From NCBI GenBank assembly GCA_022393335.1, contig JAJEKB010021158.1, positions 440,227 to 504,226 of the forward strand: DNA of 64,000 bases. Direction: 5' to 3'. This DNA comes from Macrotrachela quadricornifera. Its lineage: Eukaryota; Rotifera; Eurotatoria; Philodinida; Philodinidae. The translations under genes were made by a program, and so were the position numbers. Of this stretch, positions 10,791-25,400 are shown in pieces. The first letter of the stretch is position 1. Each line of letters starts with the position of its first letter. Below the pieces are notes generated by a model, which saw nothing but the letters and a program-made list of their open reading frames with translations, did not search any database and was not told the DNA's origin.

Positions 10791-13428
10791 GTATATAGTT
10801 TATTTATTCTTAATATTAAATTAATAAATTCTTTCAAATTTAGATTGTTAATAGAACTAATTAATTCTTTTGATGAAAGGTATTTTCTCTAAGTTTATAT
10901 AAATAAGTCGATCTTTATTTTATATTTTAAGAATATATTCTAATATATTATTATTCGAGTATTTCATTATCTTAACAACAAAATAAAACGAAATTGATAT
11001 GTTTATATAAATTTCGATGTATATGAAATACATCAGAATGCTGAAAATATGTATGAAAATAGATAATTACTATTTATTTATGATCAGTTAATGATGAATT
11101 AATATTTTCTTTCAAAAAAATTTAAAATATACGCGTTCATCTATTAATATGCTGAAATTATCATAATTACATAGGTAACAACGGTTAGCCATTTATGTTT
11201 GAGATAGAAATCACACAAGTCGATATTTTTTTTATGTAGTAAATTTTTAATGGAATATCCATTTAGCTTTCTTATTTAATTATTATTCTAAAATTTATTT
11301 TTGACTTACCTTAAACTTTTTCAAGAATATCGTGAAATAAGAGGAATCTATGACGCTATCTACAAAGGTATTTTGCATATTTCTCAAAAAGGATTAAGTT
11401 AAATCGAAAATGAATTTCAGAATAATAAATAAGAAAAACAATTGAATATTCTATTAAAAATTTATCTATTAAAAATGATGCGCATACATAAGTGTATTTT
11501 TTCCTAGAATCATCCTTAATGGAAGGACTCGTGCTAAAACCAGAATATCTGAGCACCATAATTAAAGTATTTGTCGCGTAATACTGAATATTACAGGAGT
11601 GGTCGCATAATTTATGTGTACTTTACTGATTTATGTAAAATATTCATCGGTCGATATTTTGTTCAATATCATTGTATCACATTTATTTTATTTAACATCT
11701 TCTTAATATTAAATTCTAACTGTTTTTTTAGCAAGCATTAATGGCTATCCTTTGTTTCATTAATTCTCAAGATCAATCTGGAAGAATTTTATTATCTTAC
11801 TCTAATACTTTAATTATATACATTTTCAATTTCATTTTGTATTCCTATCAAAAATACAACACACGCACACAGTTTTTACTATGAACAAATGAAAAAATAA
11901 ACTTTTGCTTTAGTGCTGAGATTTTATCACGTATATAATGATTAAGGGATATGGATAAAATGATAATCGGTCTCTAAGTAACAGTAGATATAATTAATAT
12001 TAAATTTGATATTGAATCATGTGACCTATGATATTTGCAAAATGAATGACCTGATATTCGTTTGGCTATATTGCAATGAGTAACTAATTATTCAGTTGTA
12101 TTTAATATTATTTTTTTGTATGTGTTTTTTGATTGACGTATTTAATAATGTTTAACATCATCTAATGATCGATGATCTCCACTACTTATTTTAACAATAT
12201 CTATATTTCATCATCTTTGTTAATGTGATCTCATCTTCAAGAAATGATATCTATGACTGTGGATATTGATTTAACGTTACAATATCATGTACGATATTGC
12301 AATGTGACGCCTTTATTTCTACACCAAACAACGTACTATAAGCAATAACGACTTCGATATCCAAACTATAAACTATATATATATATCCTAAAGATTGAGG
12401 AATTTGGGCAGGTTTTATGTAATAAGACTGAGAAGTTCATAAAGAAACAAATGCAAAATCAATTTTATTTATATATGTTTGATTTTATTGATATTCGAAG
12501 CAATGTTCAAATGCAAACCATTGACGTTCAATTAATGTTTGCAATCCTTCAAATTTTTGATAATATTGAACAAATAACAATTAACTTATTGATACAACTA
12601 ATGCACCTCAATCCTAATCATTTTTAACAGAGATTAATTTGAAAAAATATATTAGAAGTGGATTATGCGTATGAAAAGAAGAACTAACGATAAATGAAGA
12701 AACATCACAAGGTTTAGAAGTTGTTGCACATAATACCTCTCAGTAAAATATATTTAACATTATGCAAAACTCTTCCAATAGCATAAAAGAATAATCATCA
12801 ATTATAAATTTAGAAACTTAGTATTGAATACAGTTAATCTCTTTCTGTTCTGTTCAATATTGTACGGTATCGTTCGGCAAGAAAGTATTTACTTTGAAAT
12901 TTTATACAACTTTTCAAAACTTTTATTTGCTCATAAGAAATACTAGGCATGCTCACTTTTTCGTAAGATCGATAAAGTTAAATATCGGAACATCTTAGAC
13001 TTTGACTAAGTTCTTTTCAAAACGTTAAATAAATATTGATAAACATTGTAAATCTCAATTTTAAAAGTTTCTACTCAACAATAATATTTTGACTATTATT
13101 TTGGGATGAAGCAATATTTTTTGAATGAGAAAAAATAGAGACAATTTTGTTTTGGCTTTAGTTGACAGAAAGAACACTTCAGTTCTATCAAATGAATTTT
13201 AAAATAATGTTAGGAAGCATACATAGATATTTTAGATGCCAAGATTTTTTGAAAACAATGCACTCTTCAATTTGACGCTTGATATATTGCCATCAAAAGA
13301 TTTTTTGAGTACACAGCTTAGTAGAATAAACCAAAGTTTTTAGTTGATACAATCATCTTCAATTCAAGATAATCTCTATTTACAAAACGATGTTTGTATT
13401 TCAAATAAAAATGATTCATTCATATCTA
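10791..13428. other. Gene-poor AT-rich interval
   Basis: Apart from the myotubularin fragment, I see no supportable gene, RNA or clear repeat. The frames of 60-70 codons here (for example 11356-11559 on the minus strand) have composition expected by chance in AT-rich DNA. Confidence 0.4.
12487..12630 (-). pseudogene. Myotubularin-family phosphatase, decayed fragment
   Basis: Read on the minus strand, this ~45-codon stretch aligns without gaps to the myotubularin catalytic core: an active-site segment corresponding to HCSDGWDRT is decayed to KND-stop-D-stop, followed by VSIS-stop-LL, then QYYQKFEGLQTLIERQWFAF, where live proteins have a PYYRT segment, LIEKEW and then a glycine-histidine. Three of the stops are one-base changes of conserved Trp, Arg and Gln codons (TGG to TAG, CGA to TGA, CAA to TAA). 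That pattern, not a database search, is the evidence. No further exons are recognisable around it. Confidence 0.5.
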
Positions 13429-14469
13429 TCAACACTGTAGATTCACTATATCAACATGAACTTTTCGTCGTCGCCATCGTTTAAGATGAATATTTAATAG
13501 AACATAAATTAGTTGATGGCGAAATCGTTCGGATACACTGAGATAAATATAGAATGGACTCTAAAAATATTTGAGGAAAAAAATTCTTTTCATATCGTCA
13601 TATCAATGAATAATACTCACCGCATAATTTAGATAATATAAATAGATGGTTATAATATTGGCAAATTGAATTTGTGCATTAATAACTGGATCATTAGGAA
13701 GAATAGTACTGTAAATAATACCAGTAACAATTATATACGGTATCGTTGCGAAGAAATTATGAAGAACTTGAACAAGAACCATTGTTGTCAATTGTTTATC
13801 TAATTCACGACGAACTAATGGCAAAGTTCTATGAGTCAAATGTTTGACATTACGATATGCCAAATATCCAAAGAAGATAGTGATAACTACTGGTAGAACA
13901 CCGGAAAGAGATATTATATAAACATAAACATGATAATAGAGAAAATTGGCATTGGTACTTGTACAAATTATTTTATGTGTTGTTGATTGTTCAATTAAAT
14001 TAAAATAAAACATATAAGGAATACCAAGAAGAATCCAAAGAATGATCATTGTTATGGATAGACGATGAGCAAGTTTGATGTTACTCCATTGTTGCCACCA
14101 AGGACGAGAACAGGTAGCCAAATATTGATCAATGGTTGCCAAACAGATCATTGTAAACGAGATTATAACACCAAAGTAAAGACAATACCATCTAAATGCA
14201 CAATAGAATGGAGAAGTCACTGTCCAATCGATGCCAAAACCGGTAATTAGTATTCGAGAAAGTAAACCGACGAGTAAATTTACAATATTGAAAATTGACA
14301 TGATAATCAAATAGAATGCACATGAACTTTCGCGAAAAGTGCGCAGACTTAGAAAAACAATGAGTGTCAGAATATCACCAAGTACACCGGCGATGAACAT
14401 TACGATTCCCAAATATATAGCCAATTGCTTTGATAAGAAGGCTAGAAATGAAATAATCCATGCTGCCAT
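13429..14469 (-). CDS. Rhodopsin-type G protein-coupled receptor
   Basis: Two exons, 14469-13621 and 13560-13429 (60-bp intron after the codon for Ala-283), give 326 residues. Seven hydrophobic helices are visible, from IYLGIVMFIAGVLGDILTLI (TM1) to IQFANIITIYLYYLNYA (TM7). The second exon supplies SPFYIYLSVSERFRHQ, where SPFYIY stands in for the NPxxY end of TM7, then a basic C-tail ending RRRKVHVDIVNLQC. The DRY box is replaced by DQYLATC at the end of TM3. A cysteine before TM3 (PFYCAFRW) and one in extracellular loop 2 (KIICTSTNA) can form the usual disulfide. The protein has the style of the peptide-receptor-like family expanded in rotifers; the ligand is unknown. Reading on past 13621 without splicing would truncate TM7. 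Confidence 0.87.
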
Positions 14470-14963
14470 ATTTGTTTTGAAATTGTATATTAGTTTATCA
14501 CAGTTTTTATTTTATTTCATGTAGAGACTACCACCATGTAAAGAGAGAAATAAGGAAATGATCACTCTTCATTCCATTTTCAGAAGTATTCATATGCACG
14601 TCCTATTAACGTCGGAAATAATGACAGAAAAAGCGAGTTTAATTAATAATTACTAAAGAACACAATGCTTTAGTGGCACGACAGATTTTTGAAGGAAGAA
14701 AATTGTCATCATTATTTTTGACAAAATAAACGACTAACTATCCCGGTCAAACAATACGGCACGTAGCCGGCTGCACATTATTAAACGATGGTAATTTTCG
14801 ACCTGAAAGCGGCAGTTGCATACAGTACTTGCTATTATGATTCAATTACAGTACTATATGGTAGATAGTTATAATTAAATAGATCTTTTTTTAGATTTAC
14901 GTCAATAATACTATCACGGACAAAATTAATGCAATACGTATTTTTGACATATATTTTCATTAA

Positions 14964-15290
14964 TAGTTAACCAGAAGAAAATACAAGTTTTTCAGAACTT
15001 TTTTTCCTTTATAGAACTTTGTAGGGCTTGCTTCGTTGATCATTTTGATAAAAAGAATATTCAAATTGGCTCAATAAATAACGGAGCTTGGGTCACAATG
15101 TCCTGAAATATCAACAAGTACTCAATAGTGGTCAGGAACAGTCGAAAATTTTGAGCAGCTTGATTCAAACTTCGTTATTTATTGGGCAAATTTGAATATT
15201 CATTCTACTAAAATGATCAGCGAAACGAGCTCCATAAAGTTTTATAGACAAAAAAATTTTGTAAAACTTATATTTTTCGTAGTTGACTAG
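14964..15290. mobile_element. 327-bp foldback MITE
   Basis: The left arm (about 14964-15105) and right arm (about 15150-15290) are inverted copies: for example left gatcattttgataaaaagaa pairs with right ttctactaaaatgatc, and both arms share an ataaataacg(g/a)ag core. The ends read tagttaacc and the complement of gttgacta. It has no coding content. Confidence 0.65.
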
Positions 15291-18189
15291 GGATGAAAAT
15301 CTCTATCAAAAATCCCGTGTTAGTTAATTTAATAAACAACAAGTAACCTTTATCTCAAAATAAATCAAGTTCCTTTTATGAAACTATCTAAGATTTTGAT
15401 TAATTGAAAAAGACTGTTCTCACTATAGTAGTATGCAAAGCTTATGTTATTTATATAGAATTAAGATAATAATTCGTCTTATATGAAAATCTCACAATAT
15501 TTAGATAGATATATCGAACAAATATTTATGGCCATCTGTAAATAATATTTTCAAAATTTTGGTTCAATGATTTTTATTATTAAAACAAGAACATCTTTGG
15601 TTTAGATCATGATACGGGGAGAGCAATCCAAAATTGTGATTCAACATGATTAAACATTAGTGATTTACTCTCTTAGTCAATTTTCAACGATTAGAAAATA
15701 TTAACATATGAATTATTTTCTATTATTATTTCAGCTTGTTATTCTAAAACATCTGCAGCTATGTATTTATTTTTCATATTTTCATCGAGAACATCTGCCA
15801 TACTTTTGTTGTTTATACAAAATGGGTTCATTAGTACTGAATTCTAGCCGGAGACAATATCCATATATTTTATAAACAATGCAATATACTGGATTCAATA
15901 ATATGTATCAGACGACTAATAACTTTGCATGTATTTTTTGCGCATTGCCATCTTATATGAATCAAAAATTACAATTTTTTTATTGCTATCATTGATATTT
16001 ACATCCCTGCTGTATTATCCATATTTCAATGAACTGTTTTAAATTTTAATCGATTTAATTGAAATTATCTCTACAGGTTCTTCTGCTAATTCTATTTTTT
16101 GCATTAATATTAGGAGAACAGATATTATGCTTAATACTTTCAATTTTTCTGTTTATTTTCTTTTCTCAATCAAGATGCAGCCATTTTTTGATACTACAAC
16201 ACTGTCTTATTTCATTATAGATGCTTCAATAACTCTTGCTATTTATTCTGAAAACAAATACATCAACCTGTTGTTCATTATTCATCTCAGAATTGTCGTA
16301 GTGTTCACGTATATTTTTCTTTTTATTATTTTGACTTTTTCTCTCAAGAGATACACATACAAATGAGAAGCAATTAATTTTTCTATTAAGACTCTTCATT
16401 TTATAAAAAAGAATAAATAGAAATTTCAAGTAATTCATTTAATTAGTGCAAACTATTTATATACCATTGTCATTATCTAATAAAGAATCATTAAAAATAA
16501 AGTATCATTTGAGTTTTTATAAGAATTTAATGAATCAAATCAGAATTCGTTCTCTTCTTTGGATCATTACATAATAAGTCATTTTTTTGCGATCATATGG
16601 AAAATTTCTCAAGCTATCTTTGCATTCTTTTATGTCTTATAGATAGTATATGTAAGATGAGAGAAGGAAATTTCCAGTATTTTTTTCATTGTTTTTGTCT
16701 TTGTTCTTTTATGTATAAGAGCGGCCGAAGTTTCGAAATAGTTGACATGTCGTTCGAAGAATTTGATACAGAAGAAAGCACTAGCTCACTAAATAAAGTG
16801 AGCTTTTCAGATGATGATTTTGGTAGATTCAAACATTTGGAATGAAATATTACACATAGTTCAGGCAGTCAATAACGTAACATCGAAAGGTAGCATTTGA
16901 ATTGGTTTTTGGAAGGGCACTAGTAAGTAGCTATTTGATATAAAAGGAAAACTACGTATTCACGTTAAAAATTCGTTTATTTCATACCTGTCAAGTATTT
17001 AGCGGCTGCTGCTATTTTCATTAAAGAACGAAAGAAACAAGGAAAATATTATATGAAAAACACAAAAGTCAATTTTAAGTTGTTTCAGAAATATGACGTA
17101 TATACACGTCACTCATCCTAAACATACTAATAAGAGTCTAAGTGTTTCTATGAGGAATTCAGTTTAGATATAGGAGTACAGATACAGAAGCAGGTTGATA
17201 AGACTTATTATATTGATGTAGGTTGGGCACAAAACTTTATTACGTTTTAGAAAAAAATCTTGATGCAAAATCCTGGCTACTGAACTTGATTTTCTTTTTA
17301 GTAAAAGAGTTTAGTACGAAACTCTCTATATAAAATCTAAAACGGATTCTGCGTACCTAAGAGAAAAGATTCGCTTTTACGTTTCACCAAATCTATTGCT
17401 AAAAGTAAAATATGAATTGATTTGAATATTATCCAACATGCTATTATATGACCATATAAAAATATATCTAATCTTTCATGATGAAAAGAAAACCAAGAAT
17501 TGACCCAACCATATTTCTCGAAATTGTAAAAATTTTGGTGCATGTGCCCATTGCAGGGTGAAAACGAACCATATCGAAATAATTTTTGAAAAGCAAATAT
17601 TTATGAGAAAACAAGAACAAAATTAATTGATAAAGTTTTCATCTTTTTTTTAAAATATTAGTGTTGACGATGATCAAACAATCTTCGACCGGATATTTTT
17701 ACATAGTTAATGTTATCTCTATATAACGTTACGTTCTCTCTTCTTTAAAATTACACGTGTTATGCTCATGATGATCAAACGCTTGTACATGACGTAATTC
17801 TTCAATTCATTTCTCCCTTTTTATATGCTATTAAAAAAATAAGCATTCGTCTAGTTGACATCAACATAACACTCTTAAGTAGCTGATCTATTGTCGTTGT
17901 TTCTTCTTCCCTCTCGTGATGTTACTGTATATCCATCATAAGTTCAAAAAGAACCGACGCGAATCCTAACTGGTTTTTAGAAGGAAAAGACAAATCAAAT
18001 CAAATTCGAACCAGTAGAATGCGACTTAATTTACTCTCTGCTCAAGACATTTCTCTTTCGCAGAATTTCTCATTGTTATTTGCTTGCTCACGCTATTTGC
18101 TGTATGTTGATTATTAAAATATATCCGGCAAATAGTCAATCATTGCTAGCTTCCCTTTGCTTGAGAGTAGAACATATAGCAGATGTACT
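15291..18189. other. Intergenic interval without a supported gene
   Basis: Several 60-80 codon frames occur (16127, 16597, 17337), but they are rich in F, I, L and S as AT-rich noise is, and none shows a recognisable domain or splice continuation. The best of them, 16597-16845, has an acidic Ser-rich second half and could be an exon, but nothing supports it. Confidence 0.35.
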
Positions 18190-18830
18190 AAAATTAATGG
18201 CCATTTTTTTGTTATGTGAATATCTCAGTCAGCTTTTTTGCTTACCATCTAATTCCTTTTTTAAAAGAATTGCTTTAGAATACTCTAAAAAATCATGTCC
18301 TCCTTTTTAGTAGATTGCTTTACAATAATTTTTTAGATCACAAAAAGCAAAGATCTTGAAATCTTGTACTTTTTAAGCATAAAAGTTATGATTCAAACAC
18401 CAAAATATTTCATGATTTGAATAATTCGGTCAGTTGCAGTATTATAAACTTGCCTATTTGGTCATACGTCATTTGAACAAAATACATAACTCAAAAAAAA
18501 ACGTAAAATTATAGAAACTGCACGGGAAAGAGTATCCAACAGAAAATGGATCATCTGCAACATGTCTAGATAAAAATCGGATTTATATGTCCATATCTCT
18601 CCACAAGACGTCTATTTTTTGCTAATCTGTCTATCTTTATATGGACGTGCTCTGTGAATGGCTATTGTGAAGTAATCTACAGAAAGAAGGACATGATTTT
18701 TTAGAGTATTCCGAAGCAATTCTTTAAAAAAAGGAATTAAATGACTAGCGCAAAAGTTGGCTGAGATATTCGCAAAACAAAACAAGAGAAGCCATTATTT
18801 CTGAAACGTCTGTTACAATGCCAGCTGTGT
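18190..18830. mobile_element. Inverted-repeat element with ~150-bp arms
   Basis: The left arm (about 18190-18345) includes ctaattccttttttaaaaga, gaatactctaaaaaatcatg and a tccttcttt-like stretch. It recurs inverted at about 18650-18830 (catgattttttagagtattc, tctttaaaaaaaggaatta). The ~300-bp centre is unique. Imperfect arms suggest an old non-autonomous element. The 76-codon frame at 18080 lies partly in the arm and is not a gene. Confidence 0.6.
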
Positions 18831-19476
18831 TTAAATCTTTCTAGTTGTTTTTCCTTCTAGTATTCTTCGTGAACGGCGCGACAAAGAAGAATAGTATGTT
18901 TTCTGGTAATGATGTTCATCAACTATATGGAGTCATGGCTGTGCACGTTATTCATAATTCATAAAGCGGTAGATAGACTTTTAATAAGTCTCTCTTTCCA
19001 ATCATATATAATCATGCTTTAATTTAGAAAATACATCTATGAGACAGTAGCCTTTACACAGTTAAATCGAATCATTGTTCCGAATTCTCCTTCAATGATG
19101 AATAAATGCTCCATTTTCAAGTTGCTTGTTTTCTACTTCAGATAATAAACAATTATTAGGTTTATCTGTTTTTGGTTGTTTCAGAATACTTCTCTCAACT
19201 GAATTGGAAAACGAGAAGTCGGCTTTTTTAACAGCAAAATTCAAATTCTTTTGAATCAAAAATTCGATCCAAGCATTGGTTCGAAGAATATATACTATTC
19301 ACAGAATGTAAACTCAAAAAAATGGCAAGATTGACAAGGTAATTCTATTATAGGATCTTCAACCTTTCATCTCCGAGGGAATAAGCGATGATCTAGAGAT
19401 CTTTAGATAAGAGTAAAAGTTTCTCTTTAATTCAGTTGATTGAACTGTACTTTTTTCACAATTCAATGAAAGACAA
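18831..19476. other. Intergenic, 3' flank of the aminopeptidase gene
   Basis: I see nothing coding here. This is where the 3' UTR and poly(A) site of the minus-strand gene must lie, but no single polyadenylation signal stands out. Confidence 0.3.
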
Positions 19477-22400
19477 CTACATCTTTATCGATGATTTTGA
19501 ATTTTTTAGATCTGTTCCGACATGTTCATCGAGCCACAGGGCAATGTCTTTTCCAATAGTATCCATCCATCGAATATTAGCTTGAATCTTTTCGATAGAT
19601 GAAAGAAAAGCTCTCTCGGCACTAGACAAATCGGCTGTGTTTTCCATAAATTGTTGAATAGTGTGCAATTCTTCTTGTGTATTCACATATTCCAGGACAT
19701 TTTCGACAATATTTGATAGAGTAAAACTGACGCTACCAAATTTGGCAATGAGCTGTGACCATTGTTGACTAATAAAACGCCAGGCGAGTTTTTGACCACC
19801 AGGTTGTAAACGGATATTGTTGATAAATCTCGATGCATCTTGAAGGCGAATATAGTCATTGGCCAATGTAGCATTGAGCAATTGTTCGAGAAGAATGACA
19901 TTCTTTGTGCATGTTAGAGCGTATCCAAAACGGTTCTTCTCGACTTGATCGTTGGTTTGTTTATAGAGTTCTCGCATGTCTTCATAATCTTTAGTTGTTC
20001 CATTTTTGATTCCATGACAATAGGCAATAGTTCGAGAGTCTGGAGAAATTGGATGAGGATTTTGATTTTGATTTTCATACCATTGACGATAGTATGCAAC
20101 AGCATCGTTGATACATCTATCGTATCCATTGGCACAGAGATCACTGATAATAAGAGTACGTAGTTGACGTGTGAGATAATCCATTGATTGCGGATCGTTA
20201 TTTATTGACCAGCCAGATGCATCATATCTGACTTTTTCAAGTGTTTGTATGAATATTTGCATACTTTGATATGCAGTGCTTCCTTCATCTTGACTAAACA
20301 TTAGCAATGGATATTGAATGTTGGTTGAAAACGCACTATAGGGTACATAGTCAGTTTCATTGATCAGATAGGTTGAAAGTTGTAATGCAATAGTAGCATT
20401 TAAATCACCAGATCGGGCTAAATTGAATGCATCATCTATGAGTTGTGCTCGTGTAACACTTGAGAATGGCGTATGATCAGTTTTTAATGCATTGATAAGC
20501 AATTGCCAGTTGAATTCATCATAATTAACACGATAGAATCCAAATTCATCAACATTGAAAATAATCCAGTCGGTAGCCAGTGTAATATTGGAGAGAATGC
20601 GGGTCTGATTTGGAGCAAGCCAATCGACTGATGATAAGCCTGTCGAAGTCATATAATTAAAAGGAATGTACCATTGAAATGGAAAAGATATAAATGGATT
20701 CACATAGATTGATGTTTGATTTGATGCATATGGATCAAGCGAATATCGTTTTTGTGACAATAAAATAGAACTATTAGTAATGTTACGAGTGACAGTTAGT
20801 AGCGGATATCCTTCTTGAAGAGTCCAGGTATCCATTATAGTTTTGACAGTATGACCAGCGAGTACGGTTGGACTGGCAACATCGGTTAGGAAAGACCACA
20901 GTTGATCTTGCACAGCATTACTATATTGAAAATGGTTTAAATAGTTGCTTATACCATGAAAGAAAGTCGATTCATTGAGAACCGTGTAGATCATACGAAG
21001 AATCGATGCACCTTTATCATCTAAAGTATACAGAAGATAACATTTTTAAGATAAAAGAAAATAAAGAGTTTGATGAACGGGATATACATGAAATAGCATC
21101 AAACATGGAGTTGATTTCGTCTGGATGAGTGAGAGTAACGTCGACACTAATTGGATGGCTTGAGTATAGACTATCCAAGACCAGAGCTCGATGTACGACG
21201 GCTAGAAGATAGAAGACAACAAATAGTTGATGTTTTTTTCTTTCTTTTTGCAAAGGATTTGTCAAGTGATTCCTTACCAATAACAAATAGATCGAAAGAA
21301 TGAAATTCTGGATTCGAATGATTAAGACCAAGTACTTCGACCCATGAAGCAAAACCTTCATTCAACCTTCGTAAAAATAGTCAGAGAAAAAAAAATGTCA
21401 TATTGATTCAATGAGTTTTTCATTTACCAAAGATCATTCCACCATTGTGGAGTGACAATATCACCGAACCATTGATGAGCTAATTCATGTGCTACAACTT
21501 CGCCAACCCGTCTTTTATCGGCTAGATTCCCAGTTACATTGTTGTAGAGCAGAGCCGTCTCACGATAAGTAATTAGACCCCAATTTTCCATACCACCTAT
21601 GAGAAAGAGAGCAGGTATAAACAATAGATGATGTATAACAGAATCGAGAATACGTACCGATTGGAAAGTCAGGTAAAGCAAAATGATCGCATTTGCTGAG
21701 TGGGTATGATATATTGTAGGAATCTTCGTAGTAGGGTATTACTTTCATGCTTACTTCAAGAGCGAAATTGCCATCATTATTACGTATTGCTTCGGGTCGT
21801 CCACAGACATTAACTGTAATATTTGTCGCTGTCACACTTGAAACACATTCAAAATCAGTCAAGGCAAGTGCAATGAGATATGTTGACATTGGAGGGGTTT
21901 GCTCGAAACGAGATAAATGACGACCATCGGATTGTTGTAGAGGTTGACCTCCGTCAAGCATAGCACCATTCGATCGAACGACAGTAAAACTAGGATCATG
22001 TGTGATAGAAATATTAAATTTAGCTTTGAAACCTGGTTCATCAAAACATGGAAATACTGTCCGAGCTAATGTTGGCTAAAAGAAATGAGATAATGAATTA
22101 GAGAGAGATTTATTTTTGCTGTTTTTCATTACCTGCATGTGAGTACCTGCAATATTGTGCGTAGTGATATTGCCTGTACTTGTATTTCTTACATTGTATC
22201 GGCTTAAATAGAATCCACCCATATTTCTGTCCAGTTCGGTTGTATATTCTGATTCCAAAACATATTTTTCATTAGTCATACATCGTTCGCGTAATCGGCA
22301 GACAAGTATTTCAGATGATGATATCCATGTCCAATCGATGATAAGGTTGTTCAATGTATTGAGACGTTTCAATGTCACAGATGATATTTGCAATTGTTTC

Positions 22401-25400
22401 ATATGAATACGAAATTCATTTGTTGATCTATTACAGTGAACAAGTATACGTGTATGACCTGTAAAACGTGTGTCCGGTTCAGCATTATTCAAATAAGTTG
22501 CACGAAGACGTACATCAAAATGAAGTTCATACTCAGATGGAATCCAATCAAATGGCAGACGAATAGCAACAGTTCGATTCATAAACCATTCGTCTAAATT
22601 GGGCTTTGCCTTTTCAATCCATTGAATATTCGCACGTATACGTTCGATTGTCGCTTGAAATTGAGCAGTATTCTGTATGAATCAATAGTCATTTTTAAAT
22701 GTAAAAAAATGAAACTAATCATCAACTTACTTTGTCTATTGTCTGCTCGAAGAATCGTTCAAATTCATCTAATTGTTGTTTAGTATTGAATCGTCCTGTG
22801 ACATCTTTGATAAGCTCAGTAAAACTTAATGATCCACCAAATTCTTTAAACAATTGTTGCCATCGAGAACGTACAAATGCCCAACATTCAGTTTCGGCAA
22901 TGAAATTTCGACAAATTGCTCGTATTCCAGAAAGAGCATCTTGCCGCCGAATAATGTTCAATTGAGGATTGCCATGAATTTCAAGCAAATATCGAATCAA
23001 TTCTGTGTCACGCGTACATGCCAATGCCGATTGTATTCGTGCTTTTTCTTGTGGATCACTCGATAATTGATATTGAAGAAGAAGAAATTGAAATTCAGCT
23101 CGACTACCTAAACGTACATTCGTACAATAGACAACAGGACGATGATTGGGTTCAATTGAATTATTCGACGGTTGATTAAACCATTGATTGAAAAGAACTT
23201 GAGCAAGTTGAATACAGTTATCTAAATTGTGGCGACACGCGGTCGATACAATCAAATCTCGATGTAGCCCATCGAGCCATTTGTCAGTAGTGAATGCTGA
23301 TTGTTCTTGCCAACCGAGTTGATTATAGATGGGACGAATGAGATCGATCATAAACGATTGAAATTGTTCGTACAGAATGAGATCCGAACTTTTCGATGCT
23401 ATCATTTGTTCGATATAGGAAAAACCTGTGATAATGCGCTCCCAAACGATGTATGCGCGTTCTGAATGAGCATAATGAAGTAGATCGAATACGAGAGATG
23501 TTTCTAGGATGTCTGTCAAGAGAAAAAAAAGTCAAATGATAACTATATCAATTCAGTTGTGCTTTATTTCTATACTTACTCGCTCGAGCTAAATTGAATG
23601 CATCATCGACAAGACCTGCTCGTTCGATAACAGTAAATTTTTCATGATCTGTTTTGAGTTGTTCACTGATCATTTTCCAATTTCGTGCATCATAATTCGT
23701 ACGAAAGAAACCCAATAAATCTGGATTAGCCAAAAGCCATTCATGCGATTGCACATTTATACCCGTTGTCACATTCATCTGTTCTCGATTGACCCATGCA
23801 ATGCTTGTTGATAATGTTGATAATGACTTAAATTTAAGCGGAATATACCACAAATATTTGTGTGGTGATTTGGGTGGTTGTGCTTCTGAATCGAATAAGA
23901 ACTGATGTTGACTTACTGTAACACGTCCAGTAGCATAGTCACGTGTAATTTGAACATATGGATAGCCCATTTGATCTGTCCATGTACTCATAATCATCTC
24001 AAGACTTGTATTGTTTGGTAATTCATTATTATCAGTAGTCATTTGCTCGGTCAATGCTCGCCAGAGATCGGTCTGTTTTGCAGTCGAATACAAATGACGG
24101 TTGAGATAGTGTGTTATACCTTTGTTAAATGTGCCGTTCGACATAAAATTACCCATCATTCGAAGTAATGAAGAACCTTTAGAATAGGTAATTGCATCGA
24201 AAATACTTGTCATTTGGTCGTTTCGTGTAATTTTCATGTTAACTGGATGCGAAAAGGACACAGCATCGTCTTGCATGACGGCAAGCCATCGTTGAACAAT
24301 AAATTGTTGAAATAAATCCCATTCTGGATGAACTTTGTTCGTACCAATGAATTCCATCCATTTTGCAAAACCTTCATTTAGCCACAAATCATCCCACCAA
24401 GCTGGTGAAACGAGATTACCGAACCATTGATGAGCGAGCTAAAAAAACAACAAACAGAAATAGAACAAAATTATGATCATAATGGTGGATCTCTTCCAAA
24501 TTTACCTCATGAGCAATGACCAATGCAACACTTTGTTTATTGGATGACGATGATGTACGATTGTTATAAAAAAGTCGTGTTTCTCGATAAATGATACATC
24601 CAAAGTTTTCCATAGCACCTGAATAGTATAGAATGATGAATGATAGATATTTTTTTCAATTCCTTACCGGCATCAAAATCAGGCACAGCAATATGATCAC
24701 ATTTAGATATTGGATAATTTATTTGATATTGTTCTTCAAAATCACGTATATTCTGTGTTGCTACTTCAAGTGCATAGTTTAAATCATCTTTTTTTTCTGC
24801 TTGAGCGCATACACTTGTTGTAATATTTCTAAAACGTCCTGTGTTATTTCGTGTCAAACAATCGAAATCAGCAATGACTAACGCCAGTAAATACGAACTC
24901 ATTGGTACAGATTTTTGAAATTGTGTTAGTAGCCAACCATTCGATTGATTCGTACTACTCTCAATAGGCATATTACTCCATGCTCGATATTGTTGTTCAT
25001 GTTCGACTACCATTGTGAAGGATGCTTTGAAAGCTGGTTCATCAAAACATGGCAAAGCTCGTCGTGCTGCGATCGGTTCCATTTGTGAAGCAACCAAATA
25101 TCGTCGAACTTTATCTGATGATCGCACATAAGAGCTGAGATAGAAACCATCCGTATCATTTTTCAGTTCACCTACATAATTCAATGTTAATGTATGTTGT
25201 TCGTTTACTTGAAGGTTTCGATCTAGTACAATAGTGAAAAAGTCCAGATCTTGATTGAATGTTGTTTGTATTACGGACACACCGCCAGTTATTTCGATAG
25301 GTTCTCGTATGGTAATGAAACGTTTGTGTAGAACAATGCGATCTGTAGTACGAGTCACATTGAAATGAATACGAACTCGTCCATCAAACACTGAAAAACG

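Noticed and set aside
18080..18310. 76-codon frame with signal-peptide-like start
   Set aside because: It runs into the left arm of an inverted repeat, the composition is explained by the repeat, and there is no domain.
20144..22044. Several 60-75 codon frames antisense to or overlapping the aminopeptidase exons
   Set aside because: They are shadows of the spliced M1 coding sequence in other frames.
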